Assembly: GCF_010892395.1 (NCBI RefSeq)
Contig: NZ_JAACKB010000420.1
Location: 1 to 6,006 of the forward strand
Direction of reading: 5' to 3'
Source of the DNA: Sulfurovum sp. bin170
GTDB lineage: Bacteria; Campylobacterota; Campylobacteria; Campylobacterales; Sulfurovaceae
DNA: 6,006 bases
Shown here: in pieces, positions 5,990 through 6,006 of the stretch
How positions within the stretch are numbered: position 1 is the first letter of the stretch
Layout of the letters: every line of letters begins with the position of its first letter
Made by a program: the position numbers and the translations under genes
The notes under the pieces: model-generated
The model's input: only the letters and a program-made list of their open reading frames with translations
Told to the model about the DNA's origin: nothing
The model's database searches: none

Positions 5990-6006
5990 ACATAAAACAC
6001 AATAAA

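Overview
The window is AT-rich chromosomal DNA from a Gram-negative bacterium. Its coding style (Lys/Ile/Glu-rich proteins, AAGGAG ribosome binding sites, GAG/AGA-rich codon use) and the M16-family protein with a degenerate zinc motif both suggest a Campylobacterota species (Sulfurimonas/Sulfurovum/Arcobacter-like). This placement is inferred from sequence character, not from a database match. No rRNA, tRNA, CRISPR array, transposase or phage gene was seen.

Layout. The + strand carries the last 18 codons of an unidentified upstream gene (ending at 57), then an M16 peptidase-family gene (142-1377). Everything else is on the - strand and converges on the M16 gene. Reading leftward from the right edge, the order is: a membrane-anchored thioredoxin-like protein (5953-5276), a LysM lipoprotein with tandem helical repeats (5273-4344), a 117-base gap filled mostly by a large imperfect palindrome, a periplasmic rhodanese-like protein (4226-3609), a PstS-like periplasmic binding protein (3608-2706) and a phosphate-selective-porin-like outer-membrane protein (2667-1426). 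No gene-free stretch exceeds 120 bases.

How the genes may work together. All five - strand products carry an export or anchoring signal, so this is an envelope gene cluster. The binding protein starts on the base after the rhodanese stop, and the porin follows 38 bases later, so rhodanese, binding protein and porin look like one transcription unit. A plausible reading is an anion uptake or sensing module: the porin admits the solute and the binding protein captures it. The rhodanese homologue has Ser where the catalytic Cys normally sits, so it is probably a binding or structural protein. No ABC permease or ATPase lies in the window. The thioredoxin-like and LysM genes are spaced 2 bases apart and form a second translationally linked pair.

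The most unusual non-coding feature is a set of three short hairpins, each immediately preceded on one strand by GTAG. In two of them the TAG of GTAG is the stop codon of the adjacent gene. GTAG plus hairpin is the arrangement described for REP elements mobilised by REP-associated tyrosine transposases (RAYTs). A separate 77-base palindrome sits between the LysM and rhodanese genes and ends in a T-run on the + strand.
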